Source of the DNA: Providencia sp. R33
Lineage (GTDB): Bacteria; Pseudomonadota; Gammaproteobacteria; Enterobacterales; Enterobacteriaceae
Assembly: GCF_019343475.1 (NCBI RefSeq)
Contig: NZ_CP072453.1
Coordinates: 1,240,001-1,304,000 of the forward strand
Length of the DNA stretch: 64,000 nucleotides
Direction of reading: 5' to 3'
This document shows, piece by piece, positions 42,512-51,025 of this stretch. A program made the position numbers and the translations under genes. The notes below the pieces were generated by a model. That model saw nothing but the letters and a program-made list of their open reading frames with translations, did no database searches and was not told the DNA's origin. Numbering within the stretch: the first letter of the stretch is position 1; each line of letters starts with the position of its first letter.

Positions 42512-42805
42512 TTTAATTCTCTATCACATAATGGGGCTTAGGAATATTGTAGCGATTAAATGAGAAGAAGTCTCAATTCTTTATCGAAAAGAACGTGAAA
42601 ATATAATCAAAATAATATAGATTTATATTTAATTAATAACTTTAAAAACAGTGAAAGATAATGAGATTGATTATTGTTGTTTTTAACAAAAGTTATTAAT
42701 AATCAGTAAATTGGATTTTTTTGTTTTCAGAATGTTTTGGGGTTTTAATTATTGTAATACTGTGCATAATAGCCTCAGGAATATTTAAACATTAAGGTAA
42801 AAAAT

Positions 42806-43309
42806 ATGTTAACTACTGATATGGTCAAAAAATTAAACGAACAATTAAATCTTGAGTTTTACTCTGCAAATCTTTATTTGCAAATGAGTGCGTGGTGTAG
42901 CGATAAAGGCTACGAAGGCGCCGCTGCTTTTTTAAAAGCACATTCTCAAGAAGAAATGGAACATATGCAGCGTTTGTTTGATTACCTTAGCGACACAGGT
43001 GCATTGCCACTATTAGGTCAAATTGCGGCACCACCTGTTGATTTTAAATCTATTTCCGATGTTTTTAATCAAACGTATGAACACGAGCAACTGATTACGC
43101 GTGAAATTAACAAATTAGCGCACTTAGCGATGACAACACAAGATTACTCAACGTTCAATTTCCTACAATGGTACGTTGCAGAACAGCACGAAGAAGAGAA
43201 ATTATTTAAATCTGTGTTGGATAAACTGGATATGGTGGGTGAGTCTGGTAAAGCGCTATTCTTACTAGACAAAGATTTAAAAAATCTGTCATCTGCTGCA
43301 CACATCTAA
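42806..43309 (+). CDS. ftnA: Non-haem ferritin FtnA
   Basis: 167 residues; iron-storage shell subunit. Ferroxidase residues are in place: E17, E49/E50 and H53 (SQEEMEH), E94, Q127 and E130 (AEQHEE). AAGGT Shine-Dalgarno. About 290 bp of AT-rich sequence separates it from holE; no Fur box was identified there. Followed by a strong terminator. Confidence 0.96.
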   Translation: MLTTDMVKKLNEQLNLEFYSANLYLQMSAWCSDKGYEGAAAFLKAHSQEEMEHMQRLFDYLSDTGALPLLGQIAAPPVDFKSISDVFNQTYEHEQLITREINKLAHLAMTTQDYSTFNFLQWYVAEQHEEEKLFKSVLDKLDMVGESGKALFLLDKDLKNLSSAAHI

Positions 43310-43374
43310 TTTTGTGCTGTGAATAGGTTATTACTCAAACGTAATCTATCTATTTGATGTATAAAGACCCTAAT

Positions 43375-43422
43375 AGGCTTATGGACAAAAGTGGTTAATT
43401 TCAATGTTCATAAGCCTTTTTC
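43375..43422 (+). terminator. Terminator of ftnA
   Basis: Long hairpin AGGCTTATGGAC...GTTCATAAGCCT (43375-43416, one mismatch) followed by TTTTTCTTTT. Confidence 0.8.
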
Positions 43423-43547
43423 TTTTCATTTTGTGTGAATACTCACAGGATGAGTCCTTAAATCCCGTTTTTAAGCGGCACAAACCATTTTTTTCCGTAT
43501 AATGATTGGCAAATATTCTAAATTCACCTGCAAATTAAGAGGTTACT

Positions 43548-43934
43548 ATGCCAATTACCCATATTAAATCTTCATGGCGCAAATTAAGTGCGATTGCCGT
43601 TCTATTCTTAGGAATGTCTTTCCAACAAGCTTTTGCCCATGCTCATTTAAAAGACCAACTTCCAGCGGAAGGCGCTGCGGTTGAGCAAACACCTGAGTCA
43701 ATCACGCTAAATTTCTCTGAAGGCATCGAAGTTAACTTTACGAAGGTGTCTATTATTGGCCCTGAAAAAAATATTATCAAAACAGGGAAAGCCACATTAG
43801 ACCCTAACAATGATACTAAAGTGATTGTGCCTGTTGAAGATAAACTGACGTCAGGCAAATACGATGTTAACTGGAGTGTTGTTTCAGTTGATGGTCATAA
43901 AACCAAAGGGACCTATAGCTTTACAGTGAAATAA
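43548..43934 (+). CDS. copC: Periplasmic copper-binding protein CopC (YobA)
   Basis: 128 residues: signal peptide cleaved after QAFA so that the mature protein starts HAHLKDQLP, the N-terminal histidine that binds Cu2+ in CopC. C-terminal VVSVDGHKTKGTYSFTV holds the second histidine. Beta-sandwich family. Next gene copD starts 1 nt after the stop, so the two form a copper homeostasis operon with yebY. Confidence 0.94.
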   Translation: MPITHIKSSWRKLSAIAVLFLGMSFQQAFAHAHLKDQLPAEGAAVEQTPESITLNFSEGIEVNFTKVSIIGPEKNIIKTGKATLDPNNDTKVIVPVEDKLTSGKYDVNWSVVSVDGHKTKGTYSFTVK

Positions 43935-43935
43935 T

Positions 43936-44832
43936 ATGTCACTTGAAGCGTTTTATACCTTAATTCGTTTTATTCATTTTATCGCTGCAATATTGATGTG
44001 TGGAATGTCAATATTTGCGGCGTTGCTCAGTTGTGGGCAATTTAGCTATTTGATTAGTCGTTATTTAAATAAAGGTATTAACTTCTGTGCTGTTGTGACC
44101 ATTGTGACCGTTTTGGGCTGGATGTTAGCACAAGCGGGTTTAATGGGGGATGGCTGGGAGGACGCGACGGATTGGGATATTTGGCAGGGTGTACTCGGGA
44201 CATCATTTGGCCAAATTTGGCGCTGGGAGCTACTATTCTCGGTGATTTTATTGGTGGTTTTGTTTGTTAAATCTATCAAGATCCGCCTGTACCTTATTTT
44301 AATTCTATCTATTATTCTTCTTGGGTTACACGCACTCATCGGCCATGCAGCGATGCAAGATGGCCTTGTTGGTGCGCTTCATCGCTTTAATCAATTTGTT
44401 CATCTTATTAGTTCAGCCTATTGGTTTGGGGGTTTGTGGCCATTTTTAATCTGTATACAGTTTTTACGTAATAAACGTGAACTTGTCGCAGGAATGGATG
44501 CGCAAATTATTAAGACAATGAAGCGGTTCTCGCGTTATGGGCACGTTGCAGTCGTTTTGGTGGTCATCACTGGTGTTATTAGCGCAATAAGCATCTTACC
44601 ACAATGGCCGATGGCCTATTCCGGTTCAGAATATCAATCGCTGCTTTGGTTTAAGATTGTATTGGTCATGGGAATGATGATGCTGGCATCAATTAATCGC
44701 TATTATATCGTGCCAAGGATCAAGCAAAAAGGGCAAGTCAATTATCTTATCATCAATAGTTGGGTCGAATTATTGCTTGGAACAATGGCAATTTTAGCGG
44801 TAGCCATTTTTGCCACGTATCAACCTGTGTAG
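43936..44832 (+). CDS. copD: Copper resistance membrane protein CopD (YebZ)
   Basis: 298 residues with about eight hydrophobic segments. Conserved histidines appear in LIRFIHFIAAI, LHALIGHAAMQ and RFNQFVHLISSAYWFGGLWPF. It is thought to move copper across the inner membrane together with CopC. Second gene of copC-copD-yebY, 1 nt after copC. Confidence 0.93.
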   Translation: MSLEAFYTLIRFIHFIAAILMCGMSIFAALLSCGQFSYLISRYLNKGINFCAVVTIVTVLGWMLAQAGLMGDGWEDATDWDIWQGVLGTSFGQIWRWELLFSVILLVVLFVKSIKIRLYLILILSIILLGLHALIGHAAMQDGLVGALHRFNQFVHLISSAYWFGGLWPFLICIQFLRNKRELVAGMDAQIIKTMKRFSRYGHVAVVLVVITGVISAISILPQWPMAYSGSEYQSLLWFKIVLVMGMMMLASINRYYIVPRIKQKGQVNYLIINSWVELLLGTMAILAVAIFATYQPV

Positions 44833-44897
44833 CAAAACCATTCTATTTATTTGATAATAGCGAACTATTATCGCATTCGTTTAACAAGGTCATTTCA

Positions 44898-45245
44898 ATG
44901 AAATCTAAACTCATTATTTGCTTATTATTGGTTGGCGGAACAATTAGCGCGGCTGTTGCAGCCCCTTTAACATCCGTTAGTAAAAAACAATTTGGTGATG
45001 ATTGGCCATTTACACGTGAAGAGGTGATGTTAGAGTGTCGCAGTAATGGGGCGCTGGTGGTGATCAACCCAGCGACGTTAATGCAGTATCCATTAAATGA
45101 TATCGCAGCAACCCAAATGAATAATAAAGAAATTAAAGGCCAACCAATCGATGTATTACTGAAACCGATTGAGACCACAAAAAGTGTTGAAGAACGTGTT
45201 TTGCCTTTGAAAGAAGCTGCTGCGAAATTATGTGACACTAAGTAG
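44898..45245 (+). CDS. yebY: YebY family periplasmic protein (DUF2511)
   Basis: 115 residues: signal peptide (KLIICLLLVGGTISAAVAA), then DDWPFTREEVMLECRSNGALVVINPATLMQYPLND and a C-terminal Cys in AAKLCDTK. It matches E. coli YebY, found after yebZ. Start at 44898 with AAGGT upstream; longer frames overlap copD and lack a signal. Probably linked to copper handling by its operon. The sdsR gene lies downstream as in E. coli. Confidence 0.9.
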   Translation: MKSKLIICLLLVGGTISAAVAAPLTSVSKKQFGDDWPFTREEVMLECRSNGALVVINPATLMQYPLNDIAATQMNNKEIKGQPIDVLLKPIETTKSVEERVLPLKEAAAKLCDTK

Positions 45246-45362
45246 GCCTTTTTATAGCGGTTTTATCATTGCAAAAAAGAGAAAAGGAAAAAACATCGAT
45301 TATTTAAAAGGGTGTTATATATCAAATAGATAATTGATTGAAAGGTTTTATTGATTGCTTAC

Positions 45363-45393
45363 ATAGGTACAACCTATTGAACAAATAGTTCAA
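45363..45393. repeat. Two adjoining inverted repeats upstream of sdsR
   Basis: ATAGGT-ACA-ACCTAT (45363-45377) is followed directly by TTGAAC-AAATA-GTTCAA (45377-45393), both perfect. They lie about 90 bp before the sdsR -10 box in a gap without genes. Possible operators or a folded RNA element; function unknown. Confidence 0.45.
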
Positions 45394-45473
45394 TATTAGA
45401 AAATTAAACAATAAATTGTGTTAATAATATGTAAAATAATTGATAATTAATGTGGTAAGAACGTGCATTGAAA

Positions 45474-45484
45474 GCTAGTATTAA
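45474..45484 (+). promoter_or_regulatory. Sigma-S type -10 element of sdsR
   Basis: GCTAGTATTAA resembles the extended RpoS -10 consensus KCTAYRCTTAA (8 of 11) and sits just before the expected 5' end of the small RNA. SdsR is strictly RpoS-dependent in enterobacteria. Confidence 0.6.
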
Positions 45485-45485
45485 G

Positions 45486-45583
45486 GTGTACTTTGTTACG
45501 TCTCAATGGCAATTTTAGCGCACGGCTCTGCCAGAGCCATTTCCCAAGGCCCGGTAATCGGAATCTACCAGGCCTCTTTTTTT
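45486..45583 (+). ncRNA. sdsR: Small regulatory RNA SdsR (RyeB)
   Basis: The conserved middle is recognisable: TTTTAGCGCACGGCTCT, hairpin closing as AGAGCC, ATTTCCC, and then a long terminator stem (AGGCCCGGTA/TACCAGGCCT) with CTTTTTTT. E. coli SdsR has the same order of elements. Location next to yebY also matches. SdsR acts with Hfq to silence targets such as ompD, tolC and mutS in relatives. The 5' third differs from E. coli, so the exact start is approximate. The antisense partner RyeA/SraC may overlap on the minus strand but was not resolved. Confidence 0.88.
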
Positions 45584-45669
45584 GCCTATCATTTTGCTTT
45601 CGCACATATTGACCCATCAATAATAAGCCAATCATCTTTGTATCGACCACTTGATTACTGAATAAAAGA

Positions 45670-45903
45670 CTAAGCAACTTTCATAACCCAATGATGATTT
45701 TCTTTGTCATAACGGTGGCGATATAACAACACAGGTTTTTCATCAATTGTTGCAGGGATACTCGTGTGTTCATCCCAACCGTCTAACTGCATACAAAAAT
45801 CGGTATCAGAATCACAGGGGATACTTACTGTATCGCTTTTATGGGTCTCCATAACGGCATCATTGATTTCATAGGAAGATATTTTCAATTTAACTATACA
45901 CAT
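45670..45903 (-). CDS. yebV: YebV family protein (DUF1480)
   Basis: 77 residues. VKLKISSYEINDA, SIPCDSDTDFCMQLDGWDEHTSIPA and LYRHRYDKENHHWVMKVA match E. coli YebV (78 residues). GAGGTG precedes the ATG. Function unknown. In E. coli rsmF lies between letB and yebV and yebW follows; both are absent here. Confidence 0.93.
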   Translation of the reverse strand: MCIVKLKISSYEINDAVMETHKSDTVSIPCDSDTDFCMQLDGWDEHTSIPATIDEKPVLLYRHRYDKENHHWVMKVA

Positions 45904-46049
45904 AATTACACCTCATTGATTGATTTTAGCTGTGCAAATTCAGTCCAACGAAATTAAGCATAGTATAAATGGAATCTATTTCCAAAATAAATTTTAATGA
46001 ATAAAAAGAAAAAGGTGCATTGTCATGTTAACAAGCACCTTTGTAGAGG

Positions 46050-48389
46050 TTATTTTTTGGGAATGGCCGTTCCCCATTCCAAATAATCGCTAGGCGGCTC
46101 TAATTTCAGAATGAAGTGCTGTTCAGGCTTAGCGTTAGGGGCTAATGGCACTGTTGGCGGGGTTGCGAACACAATACCACCTCGAATGAATTGCTTAAAT
46201 GTCCCACTTTTTACAACACCACCCGTTAAACCAAAGGAAAGATTGAAGCCAGAAGATAACCAAAATTGGGTATTATCACGCACCAAATATTGGTATTCTT
46301 TACCAATACGGGTAGCAACATAAACGCGATCGGAAAGCTCTCCCAAATATAAGCCTGTCACTACACCAACTTCTAATCCTCTAAATAAAAGTGGTGTTCC
46401 TACTTGGATAGCGCCCGCATCAGTCGCATCAAGGTAAACTGTCAGCCCATCTAAATAACGCGAATCAGTAATATTGGCGGCTTGCAATTCAAATTGGTAA
46501 CGGTTTTTATTACTGCGGCCAGGTTCGGCACTAATGTAAGGTTGGAGCAAGCTATCTAAATTGTTTAAGCCAGCAGGGGATAATTCAGGTGTGACAACGG
46601 CAAAACGGCTACCTAATTTGGTAAATGTGTTTACGTAATCAGGATAGAGGATTGCTTTGGCCTGCACTTCCCGTTTATCCGCAGAGAGCTTTAAGGATTC
46701 AATCTGGCCGATATTAATACCTAAATAACGAATTGGCATCCCCTCAGAAAGCTTAGAAGCATCAAAAGTGGTTAATGTGACAACGCTGCCTATGGCTTTT
46801 GCAGCGGTTTCGTTGGGATACAATGTATGCTGACGAGCTTTGTTGACCGTGGAACTATCAAAGTTATCAAAGCTAATTGCACCACTAATTGCTCGGCTGA
46901 GCGGGGCAGCCTGAACGGTTAAGCCATTGCTGTTGAGTTCTACTTTTGCACCGCCTTCGGCCCAGAAAACGCTGTTATCTGTGAGGAGATGACGGTATTC
47001 GCTGGAAATATTGACATCAATGGCAAATCCCGATTTTGTCGGCTTAATGGCAATAATTTTTCCAACAGAAAATTGACGATAAAGCACCACTGAGCCTGTT
47101 TGGATGTCGGGTAGTGTTGCTGCGTTGAGTGTAATTGTTGTTGGTGGTGAAACACCAATAATACCCGCTTTGGCATTTTCGTCACTGCGATAGAGTGGGA
47201 ATGTTACAGGGAGTTTTTCTTGACTACTACCTGCAATTAAATGAACCCCGCCATCAAGCCACTCCTGTGGTGTCGCTCCTTGAAACTGAAGGCCATTTAA
47301 CCCTAATTGAACATCAACGCGGCTATTCGCCACAAACTTGCTATCTGCACGGACTAAATGGCGATATTCATCATAAATCGCAATATTGAAGTCAACTTTA
47401 TCGGCATTCAAGTGACGCTGTAACACTTCGCCAATTTGAATACCTCGATAAACAATGGGCTGCCCTTGATTGACACCAAAAGTGTCATGAGCCCATAAGG
47501 TTAAATTCAGTGGTGATTCAGCATTTTGCTTTGCTTCATTAGCCATATCGGCACTACTTTGCAAAACAAACGATTGACCTTCTTCAGCCTGTGGGCTGTT
47601 TTCTGGGGAGTCAAATGCAACCGCACCATTAATCACCGCAGAAAGGCTTTCCATTTTGATATTTGCGCCAGACCTTAGGTCGAAGCTGCCTTGTAAACCA
47701 GAAACATTCCAGAACTGACTGTCTTTGCGAACTAAATTTGCATAGCGTTTTTGTACGATAGCGGAGATGGATACGCCTCGGTCATCAGGTAAAACGGTAT
47801 AGCCTGAAATATGACCAACGGGGACTTTGCGATAATAAATAGGCGAGTTTTCATTTAATGAACCTAAATCAGAGGCAGCAAGGTGTATGAGCAGCTCTCC
47901 TTGGTCAATATTTTGCTGCGGAGGTGTGTCTTGTGCGACAAAAGAAAACTGTTCAGAACCCGTGCTTGGCAACATGCCAATATAGTTCCCGCCGACAAGC
48001 GCATCTAATCCCGAAACACCAGCAAGTGAGGCTTTGGGTGTAACCAGCCAAAACTTAGTTCCTGAATTCAATGCTGAGCGCATATCTTTGTTGATACTGG
48101 CAGTGACGATGATATTTTTCATATCTTTACTGATTGCTACCGATTGAACTAAACCCACTTCAACACCTTGGTAACGAATAGGGGTACGATTCGCCACCAC
48201 ACCGGGGGCTGAAGTAAATTCAATGGTAATATCTGTGCCACGCTCGACCCAATGCTGGAATAACAACCACCCTGCAATAAAGATAGCAACTAAGGGGAGC
48301 AACCAAAAAGGCGAAATACGCGCACGTCGGCGTTGTATGGCTTCTACAACATCATCAGAAGGTTCATTTTGTGGGTTTTGTTTTTCCAT
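46050..48389 (-). CDS. letB: MCE-domain lipid transport tube LetB (YebT), six MCE domains
   Basis: 779 residues, N-terminal membrane anchor (FWLLPLVAIFIAGWLLFQHW) and then repeated MCE domains forming a hollow periplasmic tube for phospholipids between membranes. Six domain starts can be counted, each with a (Y/F)RG/(Y/F)xx-V/I-G-x-V/I core: IRYQGVEVGLV, IYYRKVPVGHI, IVYRGIQIGEV, VLYRQFSVGKI, IRYLGINIGQI and LLFRGLEVGVV. E. coli LetB is about 877 residues with seven; the difference is about one domain. Start overlaps letA by 26 nt. Confidence 0.94.
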   Translation of the reverse strand: MEKQNPQNEPSDDVVEAIQRRRARISPFWLLPLVAIFIAGWLLFQHWVERGTDITIEFTSAPGVVANRTPIRYQGVEVGLVQSVAISKDMKNIIVTASINKDMRSALNSGTKFWLVTPKASLAGVSGLDALVGGNYIGMLPSTGSEQFSFVAQDTPPQQNIDQGELLIHLAASDLGSLNENSPIYYRKVPVGHISGYTVLPDDRGVSISAIVQKRYANLVRKDSQFWNVSGLQGSFDLRSGANIKMESLSAVINGAVAFDSPENSPQAEEGQSFVLQSSADMANEAKQNAESPLNLTLWAHDTFGVNQGQPIVYRGIQIGEVLQRHLNADKVDFNIAIYDEYRHLVRADSKFVANSRVDVQLGLNGLQFQGATPQEWLDGGVHLIAGSSQEKLPVTFPLYRSDENAKAGIIGVSPPTTITLNAATLPDIQTGSVVLYRQFSVGKIIAIKPTKSGFAIDVNISSEYRHLLTDNSVFWAEGGAKVELNSNGLTVQAAPLSRAISGAISFDNFDSSTVNKARQHTLYPNETAAKAIGSVVTLTTFDASKLSEGMPIRYLGINIGQIESLKLSADKREVQAKAILYPDYVNTFTKLGSRFAVVTPELSPAGLNNLDSLLQPYISAEPGRSNKNRYQFELQAANITDSRYLDGLTVYLDATDAGAIQVGTPLLFRGLEVGVVTGLYLGELSDRVYVATRIGKEYQYLVRDNTQFWLSSGFNLSFGLTGGVVKSGTFKQFIRGGIVFATPPTVPLAPNAKPEQHFILKLEPPSDYLEWGTAIPKK

Positions 48390-49590
48390 AAGAATCCCAA
48401 ATTAAACGGCTGTCTAACCATTCAACGGCTAAAATCGTTAGAATCACGGCGGTGCCAAAATAAAGCGCGGCAGGCCCCATGGTAAAGGACATTAGTTGTT
48501 CCCGGTTAACGAGTGTCATCATTAATGCGATAACAAACAAATCTAACATTGACCAACGGCCAATCCATGAAACAAACTTCAGTAGTTTCATGCGTAAGAC
48601 TGGGTCAGTTTTGCTATTAAGATGAATCGAAAATAGCAACAAAATCATGATAATAATTTTAATAAACGGGACTAAAATACTGGCAATAAAAACAATAAGT
48701 GCAATTGGCCAGTTACCCGAATCTATTAGGGTAACGACCCCCGAGTAGATTGTGTCCTCTAGCCGTTGCCCATTTAAATAAAAAGTAGAAATGGGCATTA
48801 GGTTAGCAGGAAACAGCAATACCATGGCAGCAATCAGTGCGGCCCACGTTTTTTGTAAGCTATAAGGATCCCGATATTGCACTGGGCGATGGCAACGCTG
48901 GCATTTACCGTGTTTATTTGGCGGGGCAGTATAATGGCAGGCTGTGCAGGTAATTGCATCTGCTTGCGAACCTTTTTCTTCGATGGGATAAAAGGTTTTC
49001 CATAGCACATCAAGGTTCATGTGGATGAGGATCAACAGACTCAAAACAGACATTGTGATAAATGCAACCAAGCCATGGCCGATAAATACACTGGCATAAT
49101 CTTGCATTTTAATAGCGGCGATACCCAGTGCAATTAGGTAAACATCGAGCATAACCCATTCTTTAATATGGCTTAAAACCAATAAAATAGGCCTAAGGTT
49201 TAACCCGATTTTTTGGCCAATCAGTAACGACAAAATTAATATAGGCAGCAGTAAAGGGGCGGCAATTGCACAAAAAGCCACTATACTGGCAGTTATGGGG
49301 TCACCTTGCTGATTAATTAATCGAATACCATCTATAACGTTGGCATTGATTTGGCTGCCTAATAGGTGAATCGATATCAGTGGCTGCCAAAATGCAATGG
49401 GTGCAAGCATTAGCAGCGTGATGGCAAGAATAGACAGTCGGCTTAATGACCATGAGCGACCATCATTGAGTTGAGAGGTACACCGTGGGCAAATAATCAC
49501 CTGCCGCGGGCTAAATGGCGGCGTATAAATTTTTTGATTGCAGTGACTACAACGTTGCAAAATCAAGTCAGTATGATTAATGTGATTCAT
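48364..49590 (-). CDS. letA: LetA (YebS), PqiA-family membrane partner of LetB
   Basis: 408 residues. Two tandem PqiA-like halves, each headed by a zinc-ribbon pair (CSHCNQKIY...CPRC and CTACHYTAPPNKHGKCQRC) and followed by several membrane helices. LetA is thought to feed lipids into the LetB tube. Translationally coupled to letB (26-nt overlap). Divergent from msrC. Confidence 0.94.
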   Translation of the reverse strand: MNHINHTDLILQRCSHCNQKIYTPPFSPRQVIICPRCTSQLNDGRSWSLSRLSILAITLLMLAPIAFWQPLISIHLLGSQINANVIDGIRLINQQGDPITASIVAFCAIAAPLLLPILILSLLIGQKIGLNLRPILLVLSHIKEWVMLDVYLIALGIAAIKMQDYASVFIGHGLVAFITMSVLSLLILIHMNLDVLWKTFYPIEEKGSQADAITCTACHYTAPPNKHGKCQRCHRPVQYRDPYSLQKTWAALIAAMVLLFPANLMPISTFYLNGQRLEDTIYSGVVTLIDSGNWPIALIVFIASILVPFIKIIIMILLLFSIHLNSKTDPVLRMKLLKFVSWIGRWSMLDLFVIALMMTLVNREQLMSFTMGPAALYFGTAVILTILAVEWLDSRLIWDSYGKTKPTK

Positions 49591-49723
49591 ATTTGCTCAT
49601 TTTAGGGTTTTGCCTAGATGTAATCTAGTGTAAAAAAATTTACCTCAAAGTGACAACTTGGTAACCTTAGCATTACTCTTACATATGTGTATTTTAATTA
49701 CTTGATTATTACTAGAAATAATT

Positions 49724-50206
49724 ATGGATAAAAAGAAGTATTATCTCGAACTTTCAGATAATCTCTCTGCATTATTGGCGGGAGAATATGATTTAATTGC
49801 AACCTTGGCAAATACCAGTGCGTTATTATATGAACGTTTAGATGGAGTGAACTGGGTTGGCTTTTACTTGAGCAATGGGCAAGAACTTGTTTTAGGTCCA
49901 TTCCAAGGAAAAGTTGCATGTGTTCGAATTCCATTCGGTAAAGGGGTCTGCGGTACAGCATTTAGTGAAAACCAAGTTCAGCGTGTTGAAGATGTTCATG
50001 CTTTTCCTGGTCATATCGCTTGTGACGCTGCTAGTAATGCTGAAATTGTCTTTCCGCTAGTGGTAAATGGTCAAAATATCGGGGTTTTAGATGTCGACAG
50101 CCCAAATATTAGCCAATTCGACCAAGAAGATGAAAAAGGGTTACAACACCTTGTAAACCAGTTGTGTCAACATCTGGCAATGTGTTCTATGCCAAAATAT
50201 TACTAA
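49724..50206 (+). CDS. msrC: Free methionine-(R)-sulfoxide reductase
   Basis: 160 residues, single GAF domain. The three catalytic cysteines C66, C76 and C100 lie at the same spacing as C84, C94 and C118 of E. coli fRMsr (uniform offset 18). Repairs free Met-R-sulfoxide in the cytoplasm with thioredoxin. Divergent from letA, followed by proQ. Confidence 0.94.
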   Translation: MDKKKYYLELSDNLSALLAGEYDLIATLANTSALLYERLDGVNWVGFYLSNGQELVLGPFQGKVACVRIPFGKGVCGTAFSENQVQRVEDVHAFPGHIACDAASNAEIVFPLVVNGQNIGVLDVDSPNISQFDQEDEKGLQHLVNQLCQHLAMCSMPKYY

Positions 50207-50316
50207 ATATTGGGCTGTAAAATTAATAGTAACGTGGCAATTGTCAGCAACACGATTATAATGTCGGCTTGTTCATGCCCGTGAGGTTGGCAAAATCGTT
50301 GTTATCAGGAAATTTC

Positions 50317-51006
50317 ATGGAAAATCAACCTAAGTTGAATAGTAGTAAAGAAGTTATCGCATTTCTAGCAGAGCGTTTTCCACGCTGTTTTATCGCTGAA
50401 GGCGAAGCACGTCCGTTAAAAGTCGGAATTTTTCAAGATATCGTAGGGTGTTTGACAGACGAAGATGGTATTAGCAAAACGCAATTGCGTTCTGCGTTAC
50501 GCATGTATACTTCAAGCTGGCGCTACCTTTACGGTGTTAAAGAAGGCGCAAAACGCGTTGACCTAAATGGCGAAGATTGCGGTGAGCTAGATGCTGAGCA
50601 CATTGCTCATGCTCGTCAGCAATTAACTGAGGCGAAAGCGCGAGTTCAAGCACAACGTGCCGAACAAAAAACGCAAAAACGCCCAGCAGCGAAAAAAGTG
50701 GGTGACAAACCTGCTCGTAACCCAGATGCTGCTAAAGACAAAGCACCACGTCGTCGCCCATCAGACAATAAAGAACGCCCGCAAAATACATCAGCGAAAA
50801 CTCCACGTCGTAACAACCCAGCACCTGAGCAAAATCTGAAATCAGTCACTGATATCAATGCACTTACAATAGGTCAAACTTTGAAAGTGAAAGTCGGTAG
50901 CAGCTTGATGGACGCCTCTGTGTTGGAAATTGCGAAAGACGGTGTTAGGGTTCAATTGCCAACTGGACTGGCAATGATTGTACGCGCGGAACATTTAAAG
51001 TTCTGA
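50317..51006 (+). CDS. proQ: RNA chaperone ProQ
   Basis: 229 residues. FinO-like RNA-binding domain (about 1-120) with FLAERFPRCFIAEGEARPLKVGIF and LRMYTSSWRYL; a disordered Lys/Arg/Pro linker (about 120-170); C-terminal Tudor-like domain (LKVKVGSSLMDASVLEIAKDGVRVQL). Start at 50317 (MENQPKLNS), in line with the family; an upstream in-frame ATG at 50269 is not supported. Binds many small RNAs and mRNA 3' ends. Followed by prc 19 nt later, as in E. coli. Confidence 0.96.
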   Translation: MENQPKLNSSKEVIAFLAERFPRCFIAEGEARPLKVGIFQDIVGCLTDEDGISKTQLRSALRMYTSSWRYLYGVKEGAKRVDLNGEDCGELDAEHIAHARQQLTEAKARVQAQRAEQKTQKRPAAKKVGDKPARNPDAAKDKAPRRRPSDNKERPQNTSAKTPRRNNPAPEQNLKSVTDINALTIGQTLKVKVGSSLMDASVLEIAKDGVRVQLPTGLAMIVRAEHLKF

Positions 51007-51025
51007 TACGGAGGTCAATCAGGTC

